Assembly (NCBI RefSeq): GCF_905373215.1
Contig: NZ_CAJPRT010000002.1
Coordinates: 62,001 to 126,000, forward strand
Length of the DNA stretch: 64,000 nucleotides
Reading direction: 5' to 3'
Source: an uncultured Campylobacter sp.
Lineage (GTDB): Bacteria > Campylobacterota > Campylobacteria > Campylobacterales > Campylobacteraceae
Below the pieces are notes generated by a model that was given only the letters and a program-made list of their open reading frames with translations, was not told where the DNA came from and ran no database searches. Both the position numbers and the translations under genes were made by a program. This document shows, piece after piece, positions 15,680 to 24,441 of this stretch. How positions within the stretch are numbered: the stretch's first letter is position 1; the number at the start of each line of letters is the position of its first letter.

Positions 15680-17237
15680 ACTCGACCCCCTCTTTTACGT
15701 CCTCGTAGCGTTTAAAATTCTCTTCAAACATCTTTGCTAGCTTATCGCGCGCGATATTATATTCCGCAGGATGCGTCCATGTGTTGATAGGATTTAGCAG
15801 CTTCGTCTCGACGCCTGCTAGCTCTTTTGGGATAGCGAGGTTAAATTTTTCAAAATTTTCAAATTCGCACTTTTTGATACTGCCGTCTAAGATCGCGTTT
15901 ATGCATGCGCGCGTGGCTTTGATGCTCATTCGCTTGCCCACGCCGTACGCGCCGCCGCTCCAGCCCGTATTTACGAGATAGACGCTCACATTATGCTTAT
16001 CGATCTTTTCGCCTAGCAGCTTAGCATAAACAGTCGGGTGTAGCGGCATAAACGGTTCGCCGAAACACGCGCTAAAGGTCGCCACGGGCTCGGTGATACC
16101 GCGCTCGGTGCCCGCGACTTTGGCCGTGTAGCCGCTTAGGAAATAATACATCGCCTGCTCTTTGGTTAGTTTTGCGACCGGAGGCAAAACTCCGAATGCG
16201 TCGGCTGTTAGGAAGATTATATTTTTCGGATGGCCGCCTGCGGAGCTTGGCTCATAGCCCTCGATATGATAGATCGGGTAGCTGACGCGGGTGTTTTCGG
16301 TCTTGCTGCCGTCTTTGTAGTCCACGACGCCAGCCTCGTTGGCGACCACGTTTTCAAGCAGCGCGTCGCGTTTGATCGCGGCGTAAATTTCAGGCTCGCT
16401 GTTCGGGTCTAAATTTATGCACTTCGCGTAGCAGCCGCCCTCGAAGTTAAATATCCCCTCATCGTCCCAGCCGTGTTCATCGTCGCCGATTAGCTTGCGG
16501 TTTGGATCAGTTGATAGCGTCGTCTTGCCCGTACCGCTTAGGCCGAAAAATAGCGCCGTGTCGCCATCTTTACCCACGTTTGCCGAGCAGTGCATCGACA
16601 TCTTGCCCGCAAGCGGGAGCCAGTAGTTCATCATCGAGAAAATGCCCTTTTTCATCTCGCCGCCGTACCACGTGCCCCCGATAACCGCGACGTTTTCCTC
16701 GACGTTAAAGATAACGAAAACGTCGGAGTGTAGCCCGTCGCTCGCGTAATCTTCGTTTTTGCATTTGCACGCGTTGTAAACCACGAAATCAGGGCTAAAT
16801 TTAGCCAGCTCGGCCTCGTTTGGACGGATGAACATATTTTTTACGAAATGCGCCTGCCATGCGACTTCGGTTACGAAGCGAACCGATTTTTTGCTCTTTT
16901 CGCTCGCGCCGCAAAATGCGTCTTGGATAAAGATTTCCTTGCCGCTTAGCTGGGCTTTGGCTTTGGCTAAAAGCTTATCGAAAAGCTCTTTCGAGATGGG
17001 CTGATTTACCTTGCCCCACGCGATGTATTTTTGGCTCGGATCTTGTTTTACGAAGTACTTATCCTTGGGGCTGCGACCCGTAAAGATGCCCGTGTCCACC
17101 ATAAAGGTGCCGTTGCTTGACACGCGCCCTTCATTCATAGCCTTTTCAAGCTCGAAAAGCTCGTCATAGCTTAGGTTGTGGTTGATTTTTTTGATATCTT
17201 TAAGACCTAGTTTATCCAGATCGTTCGGAGTTGTCAT
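15654..17237 (-). CDS. pckA: Phosphoenolpyruvate carboxykinase (ATP)
   Basis: 527 residues, normal length. Converts oxaloacetate + ATP to PEP + CO2, feeding gluconeogenesis. Signatures: R-SPKDKYFV (substrate region, about 55-62), GLSGTGKTTLS (P-loop, about 233-243), DDEHGWDDEGIFNFEGGCYAK (metal-binding Asp and conserved EGG), NTGWSGGAYGVGKRM. The ATG has AGGACGC upstream, and a TATAAT lies at 17285-17280, so it has its own promoter even though pycB lies just upstream. Campylobacters lack 6-phosphofructokinase and make sugars from amino acids and organic acids, which makes this enzyme central. Paired with pycB as in C. jejuni. Confidence 0.97.
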   Translation of the reverse strand: MTTPNDLDKLGLKDIKKINHNLSYDELFELEKAMNEGRVSSNGTFMVDTGIFTGRSPKDKYFVKQDPSQKYIAWGKVNQPISKELFDKLLAKAKAQLSGKEIFIQDAFCGASEKSKKSVRFVTEVAWQAHFVKNMFIRPNEAELAKFSPDFVVYNACKCKNEDYASDGLHSDVFVIFNVEENVAVIGGTWYGGEMKKGIFSMMNYWLPLAGKMSMHCSANVGKDGDTALFFGLSGTGKTTLSTDPNRKLIGDDEHGWDDEGIFNFEGGCYAKCINLDPNSEPEIYAAIKRDALLENVVANEAGVVDYKDGSKTENTRVSYPIYHIEGYEPSSAGGHPKNIIFLTADAFGVLPPVAKLTKEQAMYYFLSGYTAKVAGTERGITEPVATFSACFGEPFMPLHPTVYAKLLGEKIDKHNVSVYLVNTGWSGGAYGVGKRMSIKATRACINAILDGSIKKCEFENFEKFNLAIPKELAGVETKLLNPINTWTHPAEYNIARDKLAKMFEENFKRYEDVKEGVEFAKAGPTA

Positions 17238-17279
17238 TTTGCGTCCTTTTTAAATTAAATTTTGATAAAAGATTGCGCT

Positions 17280-17285
17280 ATTATA
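17280..17285 (-). promoter_or_regulatory. Predicted -10 box for pckA
   Basis: TATAAT on the minus strand, in the context GCTATAATAGCG, 42 nt upstream of the pckA ATG in the 130-bp gap after pycB. This would let pckA and the CAP gene be transcribed separately from pycB. Confidence 0.6.
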
Positions 17286-17367
17286 GCTTAAAATTTAGGT
17301 GAGTTCGCTTAAGCACCGAGGATGATCGCCATGAAATTTAGGCGGAAGCACCGCCCAAATTTGGAAT

Positions 17368-19191
17368 TTATCTTAAAATCGCGAGCACTTGATCGGCATC
17401 GACCGTATCGCCTTGGGCGACTAAAATTTTATCGATTATGCCTTTGCGTGGGCTTTCGATATTTATCTCCATCTTCATCGCTTCAAGAACGATGACATTC
17501 TGCCCCGCCTTAACAGCGTCGCCTTCCTTTATTAAAATTTTAAATACATTACTAGGAAGCGTCGCTTTTATATCGTTATCGTCCGTACCGCTTGCCTTGC
17601 TTTCGGGGCTAGCTTGCACTTGCGGCTTTGCGGGCGCTGAGGTATCGAAGCTAACGTCGTATCGATCGCCGTTTACGAGCACATTTTGTCCGGCAAATTC
17701 TACGCTGTAAATTTTGCCGTTAATTTTAACGTCAAATTTACCGTTTTTAGAAATACCGTTTTGATGGCTTGCAGCGGGCGCTACGTCCTCTTTTTTACGA
17801 CTCATCACCTTACCCTCGCCTTTTAAAAACGCGATACCCTTTTCTTTGCACGCAAGCGCGATAAATATGTTCTCCTCGCTAGGCTCGATGCCCTGCTCGC
17901 GTAGAATTTTCTGCGCATACGCGACGCTCTTGCTCTCGTCTGCATCGGCAATATCTACGGCGTGTTTGGTCGTAGGCTGTAGTCCCAGCTGCTCCGCCGC
18001 CATCTTAATCACGCCTTCATCCGGCTTAACGGGCGTTTTGCCGAAATAGCCTAACACCATCTTGCCGTAGCCCTCGGCGATCTTTTTCCACGGGCCGAAC
18101 ATTACGTTGTTAAACGCTTGCTGAAAATAAAACTGACTGACCGGCGTCACGCTCGTGCCGAAGCCGCCCTTTTCGACGACCTCGCGCATAGCCTTGATGA
18201 CGGCCGGAAATTTGTCTAAAATTTTATTATCGCGCATCATCTGGGTGTTTGCCGTAAGCGCGCCTCCGGGCATCGGCGAAAACGGAATGAGCGGGCTTAC
18301 CTGCGTAGCCTCGGGCGGCATGAAGTAATCCTTCAAGCACTCGCCCAAAACCTCTTCGTATTTTAAAATTTTCTCTGCATCCAGGCCCAGGTCGAAATTT
18401 TGCCCCTTTGTCGCGTGCAGCAGCGTAAGGATGTCCGGCTGGCTCGTGCCGCCGCTTACGGGATGTGCGGCAAGGTCGATGCCGTCTACGCCCGCAACGA
18501 GCGCAGCCTGGTAGCATGCGACGCTAACGCCCGCCGTCTCGTGAGTATGTAGGCGAATATGCACGCCGTCGCCTAAAATTTTACGCGCCCGCTTGATCGT
18601 CTCATAGACCTTCTGCGGGCTGCTGGTGCCGCTTGCGTCTTTGAAGCAGACGCTATCAAACGGAATCTGCGCATCTAAAATTTGACGCAGAATTCTCTCA
18701 TAAAACGCAGCGTCGTGCGCGCCGCTGCATCCCGGCGGCAGATCCATCATCGTAACCACAACTTCGTGTTTAAGGCCATGACGATGTATGCACTCGCCGC
18801 TAAATTTTAAATTTTCCACATCATTTAGCGCGTCGAAATTTCGAATTGTCGTCGTGCCGTGTTTGGCAAAAAGCTTGGCGTGCAGATCGATGATCTCGCG
18901 GCTGCCTGTATCGAGCGTGACGGTATTTACGCCGCGGCTAAGAGTTTGCAGATTCGCCTCAGGCCCCACGATGCTTCTAAATTTATCCATCATCTCAAAG
19001 GCGTCTTCGTTTAGGTAAAAATACAGGCTCTGAAACCGCGCGCCGCCGCCGAACTCAAAGTGCGTGATGCCCGCGTCTTTTGCCGCGCTAACGGCAGGCA
19101 GGAAATCCTCCATCGCCACGCGCGCGCCGAAAACTGACTGAAATCCGTCGCGAAAGGTCGTATCCATAACGTCGATAAGCTTTTTAGCCAT
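17368..19191 (-). CDS. pycB: Pyruvate/oxaloacetate carboxylase subunit B (carboxyltransferase + biotinyl domain)
   Basis: 607 residues. The N-terminal carboxyltransferase TIM barrel begins MDTTFRDGFQS (9-19); CFKDASGT carries the catalytic or metal-binding Lys, and RLHTHETAG the metal-binding His pair. The middle is a helical conserved region, and the C-terminus a lipoyl/biotinyl domain with the biotin-accepting Lys in EAMKMEI (about residue 573). With a separate biotin carboxylase subunit (PycA, not in this window) it carboxylates pyruvate to oxaloacetate. In C. jejuni pycB is next to pckA, as here. The accC at 34.5 kb is paired with accB and is more likely the acetyl-CoA carboxylase subunit. 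OadA-type decarboxylase is the alternative, but no OadB/OadG genes accompany it. Confidence 0.92.
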   Translation of the reverse strand: MAKKLIDVMDTTFRDGFQSVFGARVAMEDFLPAVSAAKDAGITHFEFGGGARFQSLYFYLNEDAFEMMDKFRSIVGPEANLQTLSRGVNTVTLDTGSREIIDLHAKLFAKHGTTTIRNFDALNDVENLKFSGECIHRHGLKHEVVVTMMDLPPGCSGAHDAAFYERILRQILDAQIPFDSVCFKDASGTSSPQKVYETIKRARKILGDGVHIRLHTHETAGVSVACYQAALVAGVDGIDLAAHPVSGGTSQPDILTLLHATKGQNFDLGLDAEKILKYEEVLGECLKDYFMPPEATQVSPLIPFSPMPGGALTANTQMMRDNKILDKFPAVIKAMREVVEKGGFGTSVTPVSQFYFQQAFNNVMFGPWKKIAEGYGKMVLGYFGKTPVKPDEGVIKMAAEQLGLQPTTKHAVDIADADESKSVAYAQKILREQGIEPSEENIFIALACKEKGIAFLKGEGKVMSRKKEDVAPAASHQNGISKNGKFDVKINGKIYSVEFAGQNVLVNGDRYDVSFDTSAPAKPQVQASPESKASGTDDNDIKATLPSNVFKILIKEGDAVKAGQNVIVLEAMKMEINIESPRKGIIDKILVAQGDTVDADQVLAILR

Positions 19192-19232
19192 TTTTAGCTC
19201 CTAGGTTAAATTTAGCGTGAATTTTAATATTT

Positions 19233-20594
19233 CTAGCCTAAAAAAGCTTTTAAACCAAAAACCCCCGGAAAGATTGCGAGCGTTAATAGCACTAGAATTT
19301 GCAATAAAATAAAAGGCAGTACGCCCTTGTAAATATCCGTGGTATGGATTTGCGGAGGCGTCACGCCCTTTAAGAAAAATATCGAAAATCCAAATGGCGG
19401 CGTCATAAACGACGTTTGTAAATTTACAGCGATTAAGATCGCAAACCATACGGGATTAATATGCAAAGACTCTACTATCGGCAAAAGTATCGGCAAAATG
19501 ATATATGAAATTTCGACATAATCGAGAAAAAACCCAAGCACTATGATAACTACCATCGTAAGCGCGATAAATCCCCATGCTTGACCGGGCAGATTTTCCA
19601 TAAAATTTTTTACGACCTCATCTCCACCCGTGTAAGAAAAAATCATCGAAAATGCCGTGGCGCCCATCAAAATCATAAAAACCATGCCCGAAATTTTAGC
19701 GGTATTTTTTAGCGCGTCATAGATCAGTCTAAACGAAAACGTGCGGTATAAGACAGCTAGCGCTATCGCACCCAAGCAGCCTACCGACGAGCTCTCCGTA
19801 GGCGTAGCGATGCCCGCAAAAATAGATCCTAAGACGAGCAAAATCAGCACGAGCACCGGCACGACGTTTTTAAGCGCGATAAAAATTTGCTTTGATTTGC
19901 TAAGCCCCTCTAGCGGCGGAACAGGCGGCGCATAATCTTTGCAAATATATGAAATAATCGCAATATAAATCACGTAAAAACCCACTAGCACGAGCCCAGG
20001 AATAACTGCTGCAGAAAAAAGATCACCTACCGAAACAGAAAGTATATCGCCTAAAATAATCAGCACGATCGAAGGCGGGATAATCTGCCCAAGCGTACCC
20101 GCGGCAGCGATAGTGCCAGTAGCCAGTGGCTTATCGTAGCCGTATTTCATCATCACGGGCAAACTGATAACGCCCATAGCGATGACAGTCGCACCCACGA
20201 TGCCCGTCGTAGCCGCAAGTAACGCGCCCACCAAAACAGTGCTGATCGCCACGCCGCCTCGTACGCCGCCGAATAAAAATGCCATCGACTCTAATAAGCG
20301 CTCCGCAAGGCGAGTCTTTTGCAAAATCATACCCATCAAAATAAAAAGCGGCGCCGAAATTAATAGCTGATTTTCCATAATCGAGTAAATTCTATTAGGC
20401 ATCAGTGAGAAAAACTGCCTGCTCATATCCTCGAAAGCTTCGGTTAAAATTTCAAAGCCCTGCGCGTAATCCCACGCCTCACTAAGTCCGTAGATAAAGC
20501 CAAAAATCACCGCCACGGCTCCGAACGTAAACGCAACGGGAAAACCGAGCAACAGCATAAAAAGCGCTGCCGCAAACATTACTATGCCTATCAT
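19233..20594 (-). CDS. dctM: TRAP transporter large permease (DctM family)
   Basis: 453 residues with about 12 hydrophobic segments. It couples Na+ flow to uptake of an organic acid delivered by a periplasmic binding protein. Characteristic blocks: LLLGFPVAFTFGAVAV near the N-terminus, GTLGQIIPPSIVLIILGDILSVSVGDLF, VGCLGAIALAVLYR, and the late PPFGFSIFFLKGVTPP. It lies downstream of dctQ on the same strand after a 93-bp gap. No binding-protein gene (dctP) flanks the pair. The size, and the rather long dctQ, resemble TRAP systems for amino acids or keto acids, but the substrate cannot be read from the permease. Confidence 0.92.
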   Translation of the reverse strand: MIGIVMFAAALFMLLLGFPVAFTFGAVAVIFGFIYGLSEAWDYAQGFEILTEAFEDMSRQFFSLMPNRIYSIMENQLLISAPLFILMGMILQKTRLAERLLESMAFLFGGVRGGVAISTVLVGALLAATTGIVGATVIAMGVISLPVMMKYGYDKPLATGTIAAAGTLGQIIPPSIVLIILGDILSVSVGDLFSAAVIPGLVLVGFYVIYIAIISYICKDYAPPVPPLEGLSKSKQIFIALKNVVPVLVLILLVLGSIFAGIATPTESSSVGCLGAIALAVLYRTFSFRLIYDALKNTAKISGMVFMILMGATAFSMIFSYTGGDEVVKNFMENLPGQAWGFIALTMVVIIVLGFFLDYVEISYIILPILLPIVESLHINPVWFAILIAVNLQTSFMTPPFGFSIFFLKGVTPPQIHTTDIYKGVLPFILLQILVLLTLAIFPGVFGLKAFLG

Positions 20595-20687
20595 AGCTCG
20601 TCACCTTTTATCTTGCCATGGCAAAATTCCGCCCAAGCGCGAAAAGCGTAAAATTTATAGAATTTTAAATTTAAGCTCATTTTGCCC

Positions 20688-21257
20688 TCACACACTCTGC
20701 GCGCCCGAAGAATTCCCACTAAGAAATTCCGAGCCTTTGTTTTCCCTAACATCAAGCAGGGCATTAATATTTTTAATCAAAAACCCAAATGCGTAGATAA
20801 ATAAAAACGCGTAGCTAAGCGTGATTGCGGACTTGATGATCCAAAGATGCTGCATGCCGCCAGGATTCGCGCTGGCCTCATGGCTCGTATAAGCCTCGCT
20901 TACATAATCGATCGAAAAAAACGCCACGAGCGCCACGAAAGGCAAAATGAAGAATATCGTACCTAAGATATTTATGAGCGCTTTTGCAGTGGGGCTAAAT
21001 TTTTCGTAAAAAATATCCACGCGAACGTGGGCGTTTTCTTTGAGCGCGTAGGTCACACCGAATAAAAACATCGCCGAATATAGCCACCACGTAAGTTCTT
21101 GCATAGCGACGGAATTTGCGGCTGGAAAAAGATAACGCGCCACAACATTGTAAAAAACGACTATAACTAAAAGCGCCAAAAATACGATACTCAATACGCC
21201 TAAAATATTTGCGAACGCATCAAAAGCTCTTTCTAATTTGCGTAAAAAATTCCTCAA
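20688..21257 (-). CDS. dctQ: TRAP transporter small permease (DctQ family)
   Basis: 189 residues, four TM helices (LGVLSIVFLALLVIVVFYNVVARY; the membrane-edge region ELTWWLYSAMFLFGVTYALKENAHVRVDIFY; ILGTIFFILPFVALVAFF; SAITLSYAFLFIYAFGFLI). The motif ENAHVRVDIFYEKFS is the DctQ hallmark. It stabilises DctM and completes the membrane part of the transporter. It is first in the operon, with a TATAAT at 21329-21324 upstream. No DctP gene is present, so the binding protein must be encoded elsewhere. Confidence 0.9.
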   Translation of the reverse strand: MRNFLRKLERAFDAFANILGVLSIVFLALLVIVVFYNVVARYLFPAANSVAMQELTWWLYSAMFLFGVTYALKENAHVRVDIFYEKFSPTAKALINILGTIFFILPFVALVAFFSIDYVSEAYTSHEASANPGGMQHLWIIKSAITLSYAFLFIYAFGFLIKNINALLDVRENKGSEFLSGNSSGAQSV

Positions 21258-21323
21258 AATTTTACCCTTTGCTTTAAATTTTTGCTATAAAAGCTGGAAT
21301 TTTAGCAAAAATATCTGCAATTT

Positions 21324-21331
21324 ATTATAAA
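21324..21331. promoter_or_regulatory. Overlapping divergent -10 boxes, dctQ and DsbB-like gene
   Basis: TTATTATAAA reads TATAAA on the plus strand (21326-21331), 22 nt before the DsbB-like ATG, and TATAAT on the minus strand (21329-21324), 67 nt before dctQ. The two boxes share bases, so polymerase could use only one direction at a time. Confidence 0.5.
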
Positions 21332-21353
21332 ATCATGCGAGGAAAGGATTTTT

Positions 21354-21965
21354 ATGATTTTAAAATTTCAAAACAGATACTCTAAAAAATTTCTCGCTTT
21401 TTGCGCTATCTGGGCGCTTTTTTGGCTAGCGTTTTCATATTTTTTCTTGCAAAAATTCCTTTTTATCTATCCGGAAAGCTTTAGCATTCACGTGAGATTC
21501 GCACTTTGCGCCATAGCGCTAGGAGCGGTGATTTTAGCGGTTTGCGGCAAGGACGTTTACGGCGTGATCTGCGGATATGCGGTGTGGTTTTACGGCGCGA
21601 CGCTGGGCTTCGTATCGTCATTAAATTTAGCTAAAATTCACACGGTACTGCGAGGGAGCGGAGATATGAGCGGGATGAGCGGCTGTGGTGGAGCGGTGAA
21701 ATTTTTAAATTTTGATCTAAGCGTAGTGCCAATTTTTAAGCCATTTAACAGCTGCGCATTCGACGTACCAGCGGTGCCAACCGATACAACGCTAGACGGA
21801 CTGCAAGCCAAACTAACGGCGCTTTATAGCGGAGGTTGGTATCTATTCCCGGCAAGTAAAAGCGTGGATCTGGCGCAATTTTGGAGCTTTATCTTTATAT
21901 TTTTCGCAATTATTTGGATGGTTGGAATTTTGCTTGGATTTTTGAATAAAAAGGCGCAGAGATAG
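21354..21965 (+). CDS. DsbB-family membrane protein, apparently without the first-loop CxxC
   Basis: 203 residues, about five TM segments. DsbB-type features are clear in the second half: SLNLAKIHTVL, a periplasmic loop with FNSCAFDVPAVPT-x-TLDGLQ and SGGWYLFPASKSVDLAQFW (compare the D-G/Q-x-x-GWYLxP signature of the family), then a last TM and a basic tail. In canonical DsbB/DsbI the first periplasmic loop carries a quinone-linked CxxC before a R-x-A-L helix. Here that position reads FIYPESFSIHVRFAL, with no Cys pair. The only periplasmic Cys are in the second loop (SGCGG and NSCAF). So it is either a specialised relative or an enzyme working by a different relay. RBS AGGAAAGGA precedes the ATG. 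Confidence 0.7.
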   Translation: MILKFQNRYSKKFLAFCAIWALFWLAFSYFFLQKFLFIYPESFSIHVRFALCAIALGAVILAVCGKDVYGVICGYAVWFYGATLGFVSSLNLAKIHTVLRGSGDMSGMSGCGGAVKFLNFDLSVVPIFKPFNSCAFDVPAVPTDTTLDGLQAKLTALYSGGWYLFPASKSVDLAQFWSFIFIFFAIIWMVGILLGFLNKKAQR

Positions 21966-21975
21966 TCCCTGCGCC
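21953..21975 (-). terminator. Intrinsic terminator of the pseudopilin gene
   Basis: GGCGCAG (21953-21959) pairs with CTGCGCC (21969-21975); on the minus strand the stem is followed by TTTTT. It lies 8 nt past the pseudopilin stop and overlaps the last codons of the convergent DsbB-like gene, so it insulates that gene from minus-strand transcription. Confidence 0.7.
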
Positions 21976-21982
21976 AAAGAAG

Positions 21983-22378
21983 CTACTGCTTAATAATCAA
22001 TAAAGCGTCAGACGCATAGACGGTATTTATATTCTTTAACCCCGGCATATCCCATACCTGAGCGCATAAACCATCCATCTTTTTTGTAAGAGTAACCTTG
22101 GTTTTGCTATCGACGGTATATGTAGCACAAGTCTTGCCTTTTACGGTAATAGGATTTTTAACATTCGTCATGTTATTAAAACCTGTCGTGCTATTATCAT
22201 ACTCGCCTTGCGAAGTATAATAAGCCATTAGATCAGTCAGCGATGTAGATACATTCTGCGCTGCTCTAACGACTTCTGCATCATCGCGTGTAGCTGCTAG
22301 TCTTGGAATGGCAATTGCCGCCAAAACACCTAAAATCACGATCACGAAAATTAATTCGATCATAGTAAAACCCTTCAT
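21983..22378 (-). CDS. Type IV pilin-like / type II secretion pseudopilin
   Basis: 131 residues with a class III leader: GFTMIELIFVIVILGVLAAIAIPRL. Processing is expected after Gly-3, leaving N-methyl-Phe and Glu5, followed by the 20-residue hydrophobic spine. The rest is a small globular part with two Cys (GKTCATY, DGLCAQVWDMPG) that could form the D-loop disulfide. No assembly ATPase, prepilin peptidase or secretin gene is nearby, so it depends on a machine encoded elsewhere (Campylobacter uses such components for DNA uptake). It has its own promoter (22418-22413) and terminator, so it is transcribed alone. Confidence 0.88.
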   Translation of the reverse strand: MKGFTMIELIFVIVILGVLAAIAIPRLAATRDDAEVVRAAQNVSTSLTDLMAYYTSQGEYDNSTTGFNNMTNVKNPITVKGKTCATYTVDSKTKVTLTKKMDGLCAQVWDMPGLKNINTVYASDALLIIKQ

Positions 22379-22412
22379 GTTTTTATCCTTTGATAAAAAA
22401 TTTTGGACTTAT

Positions 22413-22418
22413 ATTATA
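22413..22418 (-). promoter_or_regulatory. Predicted -10 box for the pseudopilin gene
   Basis: TATAAT on the minus strand (context CTCTATAATATA), 35 nt upstream of the ATG, with AAAGGA as RBS in between. Confidence 0.6.
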
Positions 22419-22440
22419 GAGCGTTTACTATAAATTTAAC

Positions 22441-23214
22441 TTAAAAATTCTTTGCAAATTCTAACATTTTGGATAAATTTTTCATCGCATTCGCACCTAC
22501 CGCCAAATAATGATTATTTATCAGGCTTTTTCCGTTATAAAGAGGCGCCTTCATCGTCTTGAGATCCACTACCGCTCCGCCGCTTTGATGCAGCAAAAAA
22601 TCCCCAGCGGCGATGTCCCAAAGTGAGCAGTCGCTAAATCTCGCATACGCGCTGGCGCCTCCCTCGGCTAAGATGCAAAATTTTATCGCAGAGCCTTTGC
22701 ACATTAGTTGCATTCCAAATTTCTGCGCGAATTGCACGTATTTTGCGGATCTACTATAGTGCCCTTGCATGAAGATTTGCGGCGCGCTAGCGGGGCGAGC
22801 GAGCAGCGCGCCGTTTTTATAGACTCCGCCGCCATTCGAGCTATATATGTCGCCGCTTACGGGCACGCCGATCGCCGATAAAATCGGGCGCCCATGCTCG
22901 ATCAGCGCGATGCAGACGCAAAACTCGCCGTTGCGCGCGATAAACTCCTTCGTGCCGTCCAGCGGATCTATGAGCCAAAATCTCTCCTCGCTCATGCGCT
23001 GCTTGCTATCCAGCACGCATTCTTCCGAGCAGATCGCGATGCCGCTAGGCTCCAGGGTGCTCATTATTACATCATTTGCCGCGAGATCCGCATTCGTAAG
23101 CGGCGATCTGTCCGCTTTGATGAAAATGTCGAATTTATCGTAGTTTTGCATTATCGCGGCATTTGCCTTTTTTGCGGCGTCCGTCGCGAGTGCTAAAAGC
23201 TCATCCAAGCCCAC
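22441..23214 (-). CDS. cysQ: 3'(2'),5'-bisphosphate nucleotidase, CysQ/inositol-phosphatase family
   Basis: 257 residues. Removes the 3'-phosphate of PAP/PAPS, relieving by-products of sulfate assimilation. Metal-binding motifs of the family are in order: the early E in CSEECVLDS (about 70), the central WLIDPLDGTKEFI (D-P-L-D-G-T, about 80-92), and WDIAAGDFLL near the C-terminus. The GTK-EF-I after the D-P-L-D motif favours CysQ over SuhB. Start is GTG 23214 with AAGGAG 5 nt upstream. It is monocistronic; the adjacent pseudopilin has its own promoter. Confidence 0.9.
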   Translation of the reverse strand: MGLDELLALATDAAKKANAAIMQNYDKFDIFIKADRSPLTNADLAANDVIMSTLEPSGIAICSEECVLDSKQRMSEERFWLIDPLDGTKEFIARNGEFCVCIALIEHGRPILSAIGVPVSGDIYSSNGGGVYKNGALLARPASAPQIFMQGHYSRSAKYVQFAQKFGMQLMCKGSAIKFCILAEGGASAYARFSDCSLWDIAAGDFLLHQSGGAVVDLKTMKAPLYNGKSLINNHYLAVGANAMKNLSKMLEFAKNF

Positions 23215-23332
23215 TTTCGCTCCTTAAATTTAACGGTGATTCTATCAAATTTAAAATTCCAAATGTCTAAATTTACACAAGTAAAAACAGCTGAAATTTT
23301 AAAACCCTTTAGAATTTTAATATTCTTTTTTA

Positions 23333-23338
23333 TATAAT
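23333..23338 (+). promoter_or_regulatory. Predicted -10 box for the sapC-family gene
   Basis: TATAAT in the context TTTATATAATTG, 25 nt upstream of the ATG at 23364, with AAAGGA between. Confidence 0.6.
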
Positions 23339-23363
23339 TGCTAAAATTTTTTAAAGGATCAAC

Positions 23364-24050
23364 ATGACCCCAGTCGTATTAGATAGCGTTAAACACGCGG
23401 ATTTGCAGTATCACGCGGATGCATTCCCTACCGCGCCTTTCGTGCCGGTGATCGCACCGGAGATCCCGTTTTGCGCGGACAACCTCGTTATCGTATTTAC
23501 TATCGAAAAAGAGCCCAAAATGGTGGCGCTGCTAGGGCGCACCAAAAACGTTCTAATCGATAAGGATTATAAAGGAACGGTGCCTTCTTCGGTGCAGAAT
23601 TATCCGTTTTTCCTAGCCCAGATCGGCGAACAGACCGCGATCTGCTTCGATAAAGACGCACAGCAGATCAAGGGCGACGGAGAGGCGCTTTTTAAAGACG
23701 GTAAGCCGACGCCGTTTTTACAAAATTTAAAAGAGGTGATGAAAAATTACGCCGATTTAGATATGCGCACGCGCGTTGCAGCGGCGGAATTTCAAAAGGC
23801 GGGGATTTTAGAAGCCAAAGAGCTCGGTATCAACTCTAGCGGCAAGGAATCCTCCCTGCTGAACGGCTTTTCGGTCGTAAATCGCGAGAAGCTTTTGAAG
23901 CTAAGCGATAAAAAACTCGCGGATTTCGCGCGCCGCGGATATCTAGAGCTAGCATATTTCCACTTAAAAAGCCTTGCAAATTTTCAGCGCCTGGGCGATA
24001 AGATCATGCAGCTCGACCCGCCGACCGCGCCGAAAGAAGCGAAAAAATAG
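23364..24050 (+). CDS. SapC-family protein
   Basis: 228 residues. It has the conserved order of the SapC family: an N-terminal FPTAPFVPVIAPEIP (equivalent to the E-x-x-xAA-x-x-YPIVF region), MVALLGRTKNVLIDKDYKGTVPSSVQNYPFFLA (LLGL..N.FVD..G.W...Y.P..LR.YPF in the family), ICFDKD, GKPTPFLQN and a C-terminal helical part ending SLANFQRLGDKI. SapC is known from the C. fetus S-layer (sapCDEF) secretion region, but the family is widespread without S-layers and its biochemical role is unclear. There are no sapD/E/F secretion genes here, so linkage to an S-layer is not supported. It is monocistronic with its own promoter. Confidence 0.85.
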   Translation: MTPVVLDSVKHADLQYHADAFPTAPFVPVIAPEIPFCADNLVIVFTIEKEPKMVALLGRTKNVLIDKDYKGTVPSSVQNYPFFLAQIGEQTAICFDKDAQQIKGDGEALFKDGKPTPFLQNLKEVMKNYADLDMRTRVAAAEFQKAGILEAKELGINSSGKESSLLNGFSVVNREKLLKLSDKKLADFARRGYLELAYFHLKSLANFQRLGDKIMQLDPPTAPKEAKK

Positions 24051-24441
24051 ACGTTTTCGCCTCCTAAGTAGCTCATAATTTTTAGGATTTAATATCGCGG
24101 ATTTATAAAACTTGCAAAACTTACGATTGTTTCGGGGCTTGAAGTTGCCATAACCGCATGCGAGCTTGAAGCCCTAGGAGGCTTTATTCGCGGCTAAACT
24201 AAATACACCGCAAATTTAGTTCTAAAATTTTAGCATAGGGTTTTATAACAAAATTTTGCAACAACACAGTATGCAAGATTCCACGCTGAAAATTTCAAGC
24301 GAGAAATTTTACTATAAAATTATATTAAATTTAAAATTTAATTTAAGTAGATCGATTTATAAAATTTTATCCACACTGCCTAAAACTTTAGTTTTAAATT
24401 TAACCTAAGCCACGCTCTTGCGCCGAAATTCCATCCGCGAT
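24051..24441. other. AT-rich non-coding gap of 391 bp
   Basis: It separates the convergent sapC-family and TIP30-like genes. The middle (24200-24400) is a dense run of AAAATTTT and TTAAATTT words. No frame, hairpin with a T-run or RNA could be supported. Confidence 0.5.

Noticed and set aside
23364..24050. S-layer export locus, considered because of the SapC-family gene
   Set aside because: No sapD/E/F-type secretion genes or S-layer protein gene nearby; SapC-family genes occur widely alone.
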